Assembly (NCBI GenBank): GCA_021736615.1
Contig: JAIPFN010000105.1
Coordinates: 1-19,934 of the forward strand
Direction: 5' to 3'
Length of the DNA stretch: 19,934 nt
Source: Phycisphaerae bacterium
Lineage (GTDB): Bacteria; Planctomycetota; Phycisphaerae; Sedimentisphaerales; Anaerohalosphaeraceae
Shown: positions 7,946-15,076 of the stretch, piece after piece
How the letters are laid out: each line of letters starts with the position of its first letter
Numbering within the stretch: position 1 is the stretch's first letter
The notes under the pieces: generated by a model
What the model was told of the DNA's origin: nothing
The model's input: the letters and a program-made list of their open reading frames with translations, nothing else
Databases searched by the model: none
Program-made: the position numbers and the translations under genes

Positions 7946-8610
7946 TAGTTGCTGACAGAAAACCCCTCGATGAGATTCTCGAATCCGTCAAGGACTACAA
8001 AAAAATAATGCTGATGGCCTGCGGCGGATGTGTTACGATATGCTTTTCCGGCGGAGCGAAGGCGGCCGAACTCCTGGCAAGCCAGATTAAAATGGCCCGT
8101 GAAAAAGAAGGCAATCCCATCGAGATCGTGGAATGCACCCCCGAAAGACAGTGCGAGTTCGAGTTTATCGACGCATATAAGGATCAGCTAAAAGACGTCG
8201 AAGCGGTCCTTTCCATTGCCTGCGGAGTTGGCGTCCAGACCATGAATGAGCACTTCGAAGAGACTGTCACTTTACCCGGCCTGAATACTAAGTTTATGGG
8301 TTACCCTGTCGAGCACGCACTCTGGGAAGAGCGTTGTGCCGGTTGCGGCAATTGTGAGCTTCAGTGGACCGGCGGGATTTGCCCGATAGCCAGATGCGCA
8401 AAAAAACTCCTCAACGGCCCGTGCGGAGGTTCCTCAAATGGGGTATGCGAGGTCGATAAAGACACTCCATGCGTCTGGCAGCTAATATACGACCGCCTCG
8501 AAAAGATTGGTAAACTTGATAATTTAATGGTTGTAAGAGAACCGAAAGACTGGCGGGGCAGTACAAGTTCCGGGCAACGTAAAATTAAGTTTGAGGAGGC
8601 TATGTTATGA
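7942..8610 (+). CDS. metV: Methylene-THF reductase partner MetV (MTHFR C-terminal/zinc-ribbon family)
   Basis: This 222-residue protein belongs to the 'methylene-tetrahydrofolate reductase C-terminal' family, known as MetV in acetogens. It is the iron-sulfur/zinc partner of MetF that delivers electrons to the MetF flavin. N-terminal cysteines are C27, C30 and C34, with C64 and C70 further on. The signature C-terminal block holds C132/C135/C138, C147, C152 and the NGPCGG motif with C161. The C-terminal segment after about residue 165 (PCVWQLIYDRLEKIGKL) is also family-typical. It overlaps hdrB by four bases at its start and metF by four bases at its end, so hdrB, metV and metF are tightly coupled. 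The exact cofactor set (Fe-S versus Zn) cannot be read from the sequence. Confidence 0.9.
   Translation: MIVADRKPLDEILESVKDYKKIMLMACGGCVTICFSGGAKAAELLASQIKMAREKEGNPIEIVECTPERQCEFEFIDAYKDQLKDVEAVLSIACGVGVQTMNEHFEETVTLPGLNTKFMGYPVEHALWEERCAGCGNCELQWTGGICPIARCAKKLLNGPCGGSSNGVCEVDKDTPCVWQLIYDRLEKIGKLDNLMVVREPKDWRGSTSSGQRKIKFEEAML
8593..8599 (+). promoter_or_regulatory. Strong ribosome binding site for metF inside metV
   Basis: GAGGAGG lies seven bases before the metF ATG (8607) and within the last codons of metV. It fixes the metF start and, with the ATGA overlap, allows both coupled and independent initiation. Most other genes of this cluster have weak or no Shine-Dalgarno sequence, so this site stands out. 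Confidence 0.75.
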
Positions 8611-9527
8611 AAGCTGGAAGTACTTTAGAGAGGATATTAACAGCAGGAGAGTTTGCCGTTACCGCAGAGCTCGGTCCGCCGGCCAACGCCAATCCGGATG
8701 CGGTCAGGAAAAAAGCAGCTTATTGCGCAGGTGTCGTAGACGCGGCAAACGTAACCGATAACCAGACCGCGGTTGTGCGAATGTCTTCGATTGCGGCGTC
8801 GGCTATTGCGCTTCAGGCCGGAGTTGAACCTGTCGTCCAGATGGTTTGCCGCGACAGAAACCGCATTGCAATGCAAAGCGACCTGCTTGGCGCGTCAGCA
8901 TTGGGATTAAAGAACATACTCTGCCTGGCAGGCGACCACCAGACATTCGGTAATCATCCGGGCGCGAAGGGTGTGTACGATCTTGACTCGCTGCAACTGG
9001 TTTCGATGCTTAAAAGGATGCGGGACGATAAAGTTTTCCAGAATGGCGAACCGATTAAAGAGTTTGAGCCAAAGTTCTTTATCGGAGCCGTCGAAAACCC
9101 ATTCGCCGATCCGTTTGAATTCAGGGTATTCCGTCTTGCCAAAAAGGTCGCCGCCGGTGCCGACTTCATCCAGACCCAGTGCATTTTCGATATACCAAGA
9201 TTTGAGCGTTGGATGAAACTTGTAGTCGACAAAGGCCTCCACGAACAAACATACATCATGGGCGGTATTACACCGGTAAGATCCCACCGCGCACTGGTCT
9301 ACATGAAAAACAACGTCGCCGGAATGAGCATACCCGACGAACTGATAACCAGAATGGAAGGCGCCAAGGACCCCAAAGAAGAGGGCGTTAAGGTAGCCCT
9401 CGAAACAATAGAGCAGATAAGAAATATCGAAGGCGTAGCAGGCCTCCACCTGATGCCGATAGGCTGGGAAAGCATAACGGAGACCATCCTGGAGCAGGCA
9501 GACCTTCTCCCAAGACCAAAAGTTTAG
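8607..9527 (+). CDS. metF: 5,10-methylenetetrahydrofolate reductase
   Basis: This 306-residue MTHFR is a flavoprotein TIM barrel that interconverts 5,10-methylene-THF and 5-methyl-THF. Visible motifs are TAELGPP near the N-terminus (E21 is the likely catalytic acid), NVTDNQ, CLAGDHQ before a short variable insert (TFGNHPGAKG), and GGITPVRS in the C-terminal half. Length is typical of acetogen-type MetF, which needs MetV as partner. Together with hdrABC and mvhD this makes the six-subunit set described for Moorella thermoacetica. Direction in this organism is not decided by sequence: methyl synthesis for acetyl-CoA or methionine, or oxidation of methyl groups. The gene ends 33 bases before a terminator hairpin. 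Confidence 0.94.
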   Translation: MKAGSTLERILTAGEFAVTAELGPPANANPDAVRKKAAYCAGVVDAANVTDNQTAVVRMSSIAASAIALQAGVEPVVQMVCRDRNRIAMQSDLLGASALGLKNILCLAGDHQTFGNHPGAKGVYDLDSLQLVSMLKRMRDDKVFQNGEPIKEFEPKFFIGAVENPFADPFEFRVFRLAKKVAAGADFIQTQCIFDIPRFERWMKLVVDKGLHEQTYIMGGITPVRSHRALVYMKNNVAGMSIPDELITRMEGAKDPKEEGVKVALETIEQIRNIEGVAGLHLMPIGWESITETILEQADLLPRPKV

Positions 9528-9560
9528 ATCAGTGTGGGCATGATTTACCCTATAAAATTA

Positions 9561-9596
9561 AAAAGCAGCGTTCCAATTTAATGAGACGCTGCTTTT
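9561..9596. terminator. Bidirectional intrinsic terminator between metF and folD
   Basis: A perfect 11-base-pair stem (AAAAGCAGCGT at 9561-9571 with ACGCTGCTTTT at 9586-9596) encloses a 14-base loop. A T-run follows on the plus strand and an A-run precedes it. It therefore can stop both the metF transcript and the convergent folD transcript. Confidence 0.88.
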
Positions 9597-9619
9597 TTCG
9601 TTTTGTAAATCTTATAGGT

Positions 9620-10501
9620 TTACTTATTTGCTTTAACCGCAGATTCAACAGTGTTAAACAGCAGCATAGTAATGGTCATAGGACCGACGCCTCCGGGTAC
9701 CGGTGTGATAAGGCTTGCTTTTTCTTTCACGGCCTCAAAGTCCACATCGCCTACTAGCCGGTAGCCTCTCTTTTTCGTTGCGTCTTCGACACGGTTAACA
9801 CCGACATCGATAACTACCGCACCTTCTTTAACCATGTCGGCTGTGACAGTGTTCGGCCAGCCGGTCGCGGCGATTATGATGTCAGCTCGTTTTACGTGCT
9901 CGGCGGTGTTTTTTGTACGTGTGTGGCATACGGTAACAGTAGCATTGCCCATCGGGCTTTTCTGGATGAGCATATTGGCGATTGGTTTTCCGACGATATT
10001 ACTTCTCCCGACCACAACGACTTCTGCACCTTCGATCTTAATGTTATTTCTAAGAAGCAGCTGAATAATTCCATGCGGTGTGCATGGCAAAAACGCCTCT
10101 TCGCCGACAACCATCTTACCAACGTTTACAGGGTGGAATCCGTCGACGTCTTTATTAGGGTCGATAGCAAGAAGAACCTGGCTCTCGTCAAGGTGCTTGG
10201 GAAGCGGCAGTTGAACCAGAATACCGTTGATCTTCGGGTCATTATTTAGCTTATCGATAAGTGCCATCAAATCTTCCTGGCTGGTATCGGCGTCAAGACG
10301 GTTGTCGTCGGAAAATATCCCGATCTCTTCGCAGGCCCGCTCTTTGGCCGTAACATAAGACTTTGACGCCGGATCCTCACCGACAAGCACCACAGCCAGG
10401 CCCGGAACGATCCCTTCTTCCTTGAGTTTCGCGACTTTTTCCTTCAATTCGGCCCGCATTTCGGCTGCGACCTGTTTACCGTCAATTATCTTTGCTGACA
10501 T
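9620..10501 (-). CDS. folD: Methylene-THF dehydrogenase / methenyl-THF cyclohydrolase
   Basis: This 293-residue bifunctional FolD interconverts 10-formyl-THF, 5,10-methenyl-THF and 5,10-methylene-THF with NAD(P). Conserved residues include Y49 and K53 in SYVTAKERACEEIG (the usual cyclohydrolase Tyr/Lys pair), the QLPLP motif, DVDGFHPVNVG, the dinucleotide site VVVGRSNIVGKP and the C-terminal PVPGGVGPMT. The start is supported by AGGAG (plus-strand CTCCT, 10511-10515) nine bases upstream. The gene converges on metF and supplies its substrate, so the two transcription units form one functional one-carbon block. The following 404-base gap separates it from a divergent sigma factor gene. Confidence 0.96.
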   Translation of the reverse strand: MSAKIIDGKQVAAEMRAELKEKVAKLKEEGIVPGLAVVLVGEDPASKSYVTAKERACEEIGIFSDDNRLDADTSQEDLMALIDKLNNDPKINGILVQLPLPKHLDESQVLLAIDPNKDVDGFHPVNVGKMVVGEEAFLPCTPHGIIQLLLRNNIKIEGAEVVVVGRSNIVGKPIANMLIQKSPMGNATVTVCHTRTKNTAEHVKRADIIIAATGWPNTVTADMVKEGAVVIDVGVNRVEDATKKRGYRLVGDVDFEAVKEKASLITPVPGGVGPMTITMLLFNTVESAVKANK

Positions 10502-10671
10502 ATCAAATTGCTCCTGAAAAAAAATTATGAAAATTTCATTTTATACAAAAATATTTTTCTTTTTATAATACTTTATAATTATGATTAATCTATCATTATT
10601 CCGCTAATTTTTCACATATTGAGACTTCGTTTACTTTCTCGTAATAGCCGAACCTGACAATGTCACTGAGT

Positions 10672-10864
10672 GTAACGTTTTTACTAGTAACTACTTATGT
10701 GTCTTTACCTGTTTTATTTAAAGATGCATCAAGCCCTGAACCACTTGACTTTTATAGCTGGATTTGGTATACTGAAGGTTTGGTTCAGAGCGTGGAATTC
10801 TATTTATGAGTTGTCTTTATTTTAAAAAATCAATTATTTAAATATAAAAATCGTAACGTTTTTA
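10672..10864 (+). repeat. 12-base direct repeat GTAACGTTTTTA upstream of the sigma factor
   Basis: GTAACGTTTTTA occurs exactly twice in this gap, at 10672-10683 and 10853-10864, 181 bases apart. The two copies flank the candidate sigma-70 promoter. ECF sigma factors often recognise a -35 element with an AAC core, so these copies could be autoregulatory elements. Chance similarity in AT-rich DNA cannot be excluded, and no matching -10 was identified. Confidence 0.35.
10745..10773 (+). promoter_or_regulatory. Near-consensus sigma-70 promoter for the sigma factor operon
   Basis: TTGACT (10745-10750), a 17-base spacer and TATACT (10768-10773) match the housekeeping consensus at 5/6 positions in each element. 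The -10 is extended (TGGTATACT). Transcription would start near 10780, giving a leader of about 125 bases that contains the 10861-10882 stem-loop. Confidence 0.65.
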
Positions 10865-10882
10865 GTGCTTCGGGGCACTAAA
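10861..10882 (+). promoter_or_regulatory. Stem-loop in the leader just before the sigma factor start
   Basis: TTTAGTGC (10861-10868) pairs perfectly with GCACTAAA (10875-10882) around TTCGGG. It ends 23 bases before the ATG at 10906 and carries no T-run, so it is unlikely to be a terminator. It overlaps the second copy of the 12-base repeat. It might control translation or mRNA stability, or be a DNA operator with dyad symmetry. Confidence 0.45.
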
Positions 10883-10905
10883 TGTTGTAGAGTCAAAGGC
10901 TTTAA

Positions 10906-12801
10906 ATGGGCAACAAGGGCGATTATATTGAGTTAGTCGAGAAAGCACAACTCGGCGACAAGGAAAGCATGAATCTACTGGCTGAGTTAGCCAGGGAGAG
11001 ACTGCGCGTCTTTGCCTACAGATTAACGTTAAGAGAAGATTTGTCACAGGATATAGTTCAGGAGTCAATGTTAGAAATGTTTAAAGTACTAGGTAAATTA
11101 AAACGAGCTGACCGTTTCTGGCCGTGGATTTACACAATTACTTACAACAAGATACGCCGGCACTGGCGTACCGAGAAACGCCACAAGTCAGTCTCTATCG
11201 GCGAAATGGATTTCGGTGACGACCACACGGATAACCGGGGGGGCCTGGAAAATCTCGTTGCTAAGGAGTTGAAAGAAGTTGTTCTTTCGGCTATGAAGCA
11301 GCTTAAGGACAGTCACCGTGCAGTGCTTACAATGCGCTGCTATGACAATATGAAATATTCAGAAATTGCTGAACTTATGGGTTCCAGTGAGCTTGGGGCG
11401 CGAATGCTCTTTTTGAGAGCAAAAAAATCACTTGGAAAACATTTATCTCGCCGAGGACTTGGCAGTGGAGCACTGCTTACAGCGCTGGTTGTATTTGGTA
11501 AGGTTACAGCACCTACCCAGGCAGCCGCTTCACAGATAACCGTAACGGCAGCAGCGACGCAAGTCGGTGTAACCGCTTCGGTTATCGGGGCAGTCGCAAG
11601 CAAAACAGCTTTAGTAGCTCTCACTGCCGCAGGGGCAATTGCTGTCGGAACGACCATGCTTCCGGACGCGGCACCTGTTATCAATTCACCTGCCCAGCAG
11701 CACATTGCAAACATGATCACCGCTTTGCCCACACAAAACGAAATTAGTGAGAGCATTGAGGATCGCTGGGATTACTATCCGGACGGACGAAAAGGTGCTC
11801 TGATGAGCAGGCTTATGATCCTCAATGAGGATCGCCAGAATTCCTATTGCCAATGGCTCCAGGATGAAACCTGTAACTATTTCTATGACAAGTCTGAAAA
11901 CACTGTATATATAAACAACTTCAGGCACTGGGCAAGCGATCTTTACGTGTCTGTTTTGCCAACCGACAGCCCGCAAACCATTGATTTTCTTTCTAAGGTT
12001 CAAACTATTTCTCCAGACTTTAGACCTGTCAGAGCTACCGGAGACAGTCTTCTTATTGTTACCACTCACGATAACACGATTAACAGCAGTAATTCTAAGA
12101 TAACGCACCACCAGAACGCCATGCAGGAAGATTTCTTCAGTTATACCTGGGCCGAGGGACTTGAGTTTGTCGATAATCGAGATGATATCCATCGCCAGGG
12201 GTGGTGTTACTTCAGGGTAAAAGGCGAAATGGCCGGCGCAAAGGTCACAGGTACCGGAAGGCTGCCGCTATTTTATAAGGCAAGCAAAGAGCATAGGCCA
12301 TGGCTAAAGCTAAAAATAGAATCACCGCAGGGACTTCAGTACATTTTTGATGCAGGCTCAGGGGCCGTAATAGTTAGTGCAGATAGCGGAAAAATCGCAA
12401 CTTACCCCGCAGGTTCCTTCTTTAAGGGCCTTTCAAGGCAGTGGATGGGACTCCATACTATCGATACTATTAGACGCGACGCTGCTGAAAAGAAAATCAT
12501 GTTTGAGACACGATACACTGCCGGTCAAGTTAACGCGGATGTATCCGTTCTTTATGGTCAGACCACTGCGGTTTATACCGTAGATATGGAAAGGGACCTT
12601 ATAGAAAAGATCGAATTTTTAAATAATTCGGATGGCGATTCGGAAACAGTAGGCTCATTGGAATTCTCCTACCTTCAGCAAGCCGACCCATCCACTCTTG
12701 AATTCAAAGAGCCAGTGCCTGAGCGATCAAGGAGATTTCAGCACAACGCTATGGGTATATTGTGGCTGTCACAACTTGCAGAAGGCAAGCTTGCTGACTA
12801 G
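10906..12801 (+). CDS. ECF-type sigma factor fused to a membrane segment and large C-terminal domain
   Basis: The 631-residue protein starts with an ECF sigma factor. Region 2 spans about 14-85 (FAYRLTLREDLSQDIVQESM, then RFWPWIYTITYNKIRRHWR). Region 4 spans about 122-185 (LKDSHRAVLTMRCYDNMKYS, then the helix-turn-helix with EIAELMGSS). ECF factors usually end here. This one continues with an Ala/Val/Thr-rich stretch (about 188-252) whose last part, roughly 232-252 (TALVALTAAGAIAVG), could span the membrane. About 380 further residues follow, rich in beta-strand pattern and Trp/Tyr, ending with a YTVDMERDLIEKIEF and LEFSYLQ pattern faintly like LolA/RseB-type folds (low confidence). The architecture suggests a membrane-tethered sigma factor that senses envelope state. 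The next gene follows after 23 bases. The C-terminal domain is not a family I can name. Confidence 0.82.
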   Translation: MGNKGDYIELVEKAQLGDKESMNLLAELARERLRVFAYRLTLREDLSQDIVQESMLEMFKVLGKLKRADRFWPWIYTITYNKIRRHWRTEKRHKSVSIGEMDFGDDHTDNRGGLENLVAKELKEVVLSAMKQLKDSHRAVLTMRCYDNMKYSEIAELMGSSELGARMLFLRAKKSLGKHLSRRGLGSGALLTALVVFGKVTAPTQAAASQITVTAAATQVGVTASVIGAVASKTALVALTAAGAIAVGTTMLPDAAPVINSPAQQHIANMITALPTQNEISESIEDRWDYYPDGRKGALMSRLMILNEDRQNSYCQWLQDETCNYFYDKSENTVYINNFRHWASDLYVSVLPTDSPQTIDFLSKVQTISPDFRPVRATGDSLLIVTTHDNTINSSNSKITHHQNAMQEDFFSYTWAEGLEFVDNRDDIHRQGWCYFRVKGEMAGAKVTGTGRLPLFYKASKEHRPWLKLKIESPQGLQYIFDAGSGAVIVSADSGKIATYPAGSFFKGLSRQWMGLHTIDTIRRDAAEKKIMFETRYTAGQVNADVSVLYGQTTAVYTVDMERDLIEKIEFLNNSDGDSETVGSLEFSYLQQADPSTLEFKEPVPERSRRFQHNAMGILWLSQLAEGKLAD

Positions 12802-12824
12802 AATTAGTTTCAAAGGGTGAAGAT

Positions 12825-14945
12825 TTGAGTAGGCTGTATGTTTATATCATTTCTATTATCGCAATTCTTGTAATTGCCCAGTGCCCTGTTCTGCGCGCCG
12901 ACGAACCACCAGGTGGCTTAGAAATTATTGATTTTGAGGATCTTACCGAAGGCACCGTTTATACTGATGGCGATATATTCACAACTTCTTTCGCCCAAGT
13001 CACCGTTGAACTTATGGGGCCGTATTCCGGAGTAAGCAACGACCCCAATCAATTCGTAAATGTTTCTGCAGCCAATATTGCCGGCGGTTCGGGTATTGAA
13101 CTCGGTGAGATCAGAAACTTAAATCTCGACTTTGATTTCGGGGGTTCGGTTGACAGTCTCGGCTTTTCATTCTATCAGGGCAAACCAAATCTAAACCTTT
13201 ATGTAAATGGTGAGATGGTTTATTTAGATGATTTCGAGCAACTAAATAATATTACCGTCGGAGGTGCTGCGGTTTCTGTTACCTTAAACGACCCTAACCA
13301 GGGACAACTCGAGATGACAGGGACAATATATTCTTTCAAGGTCGGCGGCGAGCAGCTCTGGATCGACGATATGGCCGTTAGCCCTGCCGGAATTACAACT
13401 TACTATGTTGATGTAAACGGAAATGACAGTAGTCCCGGACTGGATAAGGAAGGTGCTTTTGCTACTATTACAAAGGCAATAAGTACCGCTCGTCCCAACG
13501 AGATCGTTGCGGTTTATCCGGGGATATATAACGAATCTTTTTCTTTCATCGGCAAGCCCCTGACACTTCAGGCTGTAACCGAACCGCCTGTCATACAATC
13601 TCCGGGTCTTATTGCCGTATCATTCACCGCTGGCGACGGTAAAGACACGATAATGCAGAACTTTATTATTGAAAACTGCGGCACAGCTATATTCTGCTTA
13701 GCAGGTACGCCTACGATAAGAAACATTACCGTTGCCAACAATGAATTTGGGATTACTGCTCACGAAAGTTCCAAGCCGAGTATTTACAATTGCATTTTCT
13801 GGAACAATGCCAATGGAGATGTCGCCGGATGCGATGTTAGTTATTGCTGTAGTCAGCAGTTATTGCCCGGCTTAGGAAATATCAGTACCGATCCGATGTT
13901 TGTCCGACCCGCCGATCTCGACGACAACTTCACCCCGGATGACCCCAATGATGACATTTTTATCTGTGGTGATTACCATCTTAAGAGTTCAGGCTGGCGC
14001 TGGAGCGAATCTCCTATGCACGGATCAAACTGGTATTTTGATGACGAGGGCACCAGAAGATGTATCGATGCCGGCATCCCTTCTTTTGGGCTTAATGCAG
14101 AGCCTAAAACAATCTCCCTTGACCCTGAAAACGAATGGGCAGCCAATATTCGAGTCAATATGGGAGCTTATGGAGGTACCGCAACGGCCAGCATGGCCCC
14201 GCATGACCATGCTTTTTTATCCGATATAAACAATGACGGTTTTGTTAACGGAAACGATCTTTCGCTAATTGCCGGACAATGGCTCGAGTCGGATTTATAT
14301 ATTCCAGGCGATCTGAGCAGAGACAGCAATGTAAATTTGTTCGATTTCTCACTCTTTGCCTCTGAGTGGGGTAAAATGAACGAATGGGCCAGGAAAATAA
14401 GTTTCACAGAATACTGGCCTATGGACCTTTACTCAAGATGGGAATCGGATGTTGTCGAAGGAATTGGATTTGATCTTCTAATAACCAACATCTTTGTCAA
14501 AAACGGCGTGAAAATATGGGAGTTTACTAATAACCATAATACAGCCGAAGGTTTTGTAAACCAGGTCGAAAACCGTTTTTATCTTGGCGGGGTTTTATAT
14601 TCTGTTCAGGACCCTAACCAACTGCAAACTTTACCGGCAAAATCGGACAATTACAAACCCTTGTTTATGCAGTCGATGGTCTCTGGAACACCTTTTGAGC
14701 TTGAAGATTCGACTGAATTGACACCGGTCAGGGGATCATTGGCTTCAGTACTCGAAAATTCCGATTTAGCTATCGAAGATTTTCCAAATCGTGGCCAAAA
14801 TGATGTTTTGGCCCTGTTCGAAGACTACGGATTATCTTCTCAAAAAATAACAGCAATTTTCGCAAAAGGCTCTGGTCCTTTGTATATAGCCTCCGACTTT
14901 ACCGAACATCGAATAATCCGGGAATTTTTCAGAATCGAATTCTAG
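12825..14945 (+). CDS. Secreted beta-helix protein with internal dockerin-like domain
   Basis: The 706-residue protein is read from TTG with AAGGG seven bases upstream; no ATG or GTG fits the signal peptide. A hydrophobic leader (about 5-20) ends in VLRA-DEPP, a plausible signal-peptidase I site. Residues 30-190 form a beta-rich lectin-like region. Residues about 193-345 are a right-handed parallel beta-helix starting YYVDVNGNDSSPG, the usual opening of DUF1565-type repeats. At 467-518 two EF-hand-like repeats (DINNDGFVNGNDLSL and DLSRDSNVNLFDFSLFASEW) form a type I dockerin. Unusually the dockerin is not terminal: about 190 residues follow, beginning EYWPMDLYSRWES, like the 'YYPL..G..W' modules of secreted proteins. 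Several DPNQ turns occur. It is probably a surface or extracellular protein co-transcribed with the fused sigma factor. A carbohydrate target is possible but unproven. Confidence 0.75.
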   Translation: MSRLYVYIISIIAILVIAQCPVLRADEPPGGLEIIDFEDLTEGTVYTDGDIFTTSFAQVTVELMGPYSGVSNDPNQFVNVSAANIAGGSGIELGEIRNLNLDFDFGGSVDSLGFSFYQGKPNLNLYVNGEMVYLDDFEQLNNITVGGAAVSVTLNDPNQGQLEMTGTIYSFKVGGEQLWIDDMAVSPAGITTYYVDVNGNDSSPGLDKEGAFATITKAISTARPNEIVAVYPGIYNESFSFIGKPLTLQAVTEPPVIQSPGLIAVSFTAGDGKDTIMQNFIIENCGTAIFCLAGTPTIRNITVANNEFGITAHESSKPSIYNCIFWNNANGDVAGCDVSYCCSQQLLPGLGNISTDPMFVRPADLDDNFTPDDPNDDIFICGDYHLKSSGWRWSESPMHGSNWYFDDEGTRRCIDAGIPSFGLNAEPKTISLDPENEWAANIRVNMGAYGGTATASMAPHDHAFLSDINNDGFVNGNDLSLIAGQWLESDLYIPGDLSRDSNVNLFDFSLFASEWGKMNEWARKISFTEYWPMDLYSRWESDVVEGIGFDLLITNIFVKNGVKIWEFTNNHNTAEGFVNQVENRFYLGGVLYSVQDPNQLQTLPAKSDNYKPLFMQSMVSGTPFELEDSTELTPVRGSLASVLENSDLAIEDFPNRGQNDVLALFEDYGLSSQKITAIFAKGSGPLYIASDFTEHRIIREFFRIEF

Positions 14946-14993
14946 GGAAATATTGTGTATCGAAAACAATTTCTTTTTATTTAATGAAATAGG

Positions 14994-15021
14994 TTGACAA
15001 ATGAATATAGGGTGATATACT
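14994..15021 (+). promoter_or_regulatory. Near-consensus sigma-70 promoter for the prepilin-like gene
   Basis: A perfect TTGACA (14994-14999), a 16-base spacer and TATACT (15016-15021) lie 56 bases before the ATG at 15077. The 131-base gap after the beta-helix gene holds no obvious terminator. The prepilin-like gene can thus be expressed on its own and possibly also by read-through from the sigma operon. Confidence 0.72.
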
Positions 15022-15076
15022 TAAAAAGTTGAATATCTTTAACTATATTCCAGAAAGCTGTTTTTGAGACAAACTT

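Larger units (their letters stand above)
10502..10905. other. 404-base divergent intergenic region (folD / sigma factor)
   Basis: No convincing gene is visible here. The region is AT-rich and holds the folD ribosome binding site at its left end, a strong plus-strand promoter (10745-10773), a 12-base direct repeat GTAACGTTTTTA (10672-10683 and 10853-10864) and a stem-loop (10861-10882) just before the sigma factor start. This makes it a regulatory region rather than a decayed gene. Confidence 0.6.

Noticed and set aside
10806..10841. Short leader peptide frame (11 codons) before the sigma factor
   Set aside because: No ribosome binding site and no attenuator-like arrangement; most likely chance.
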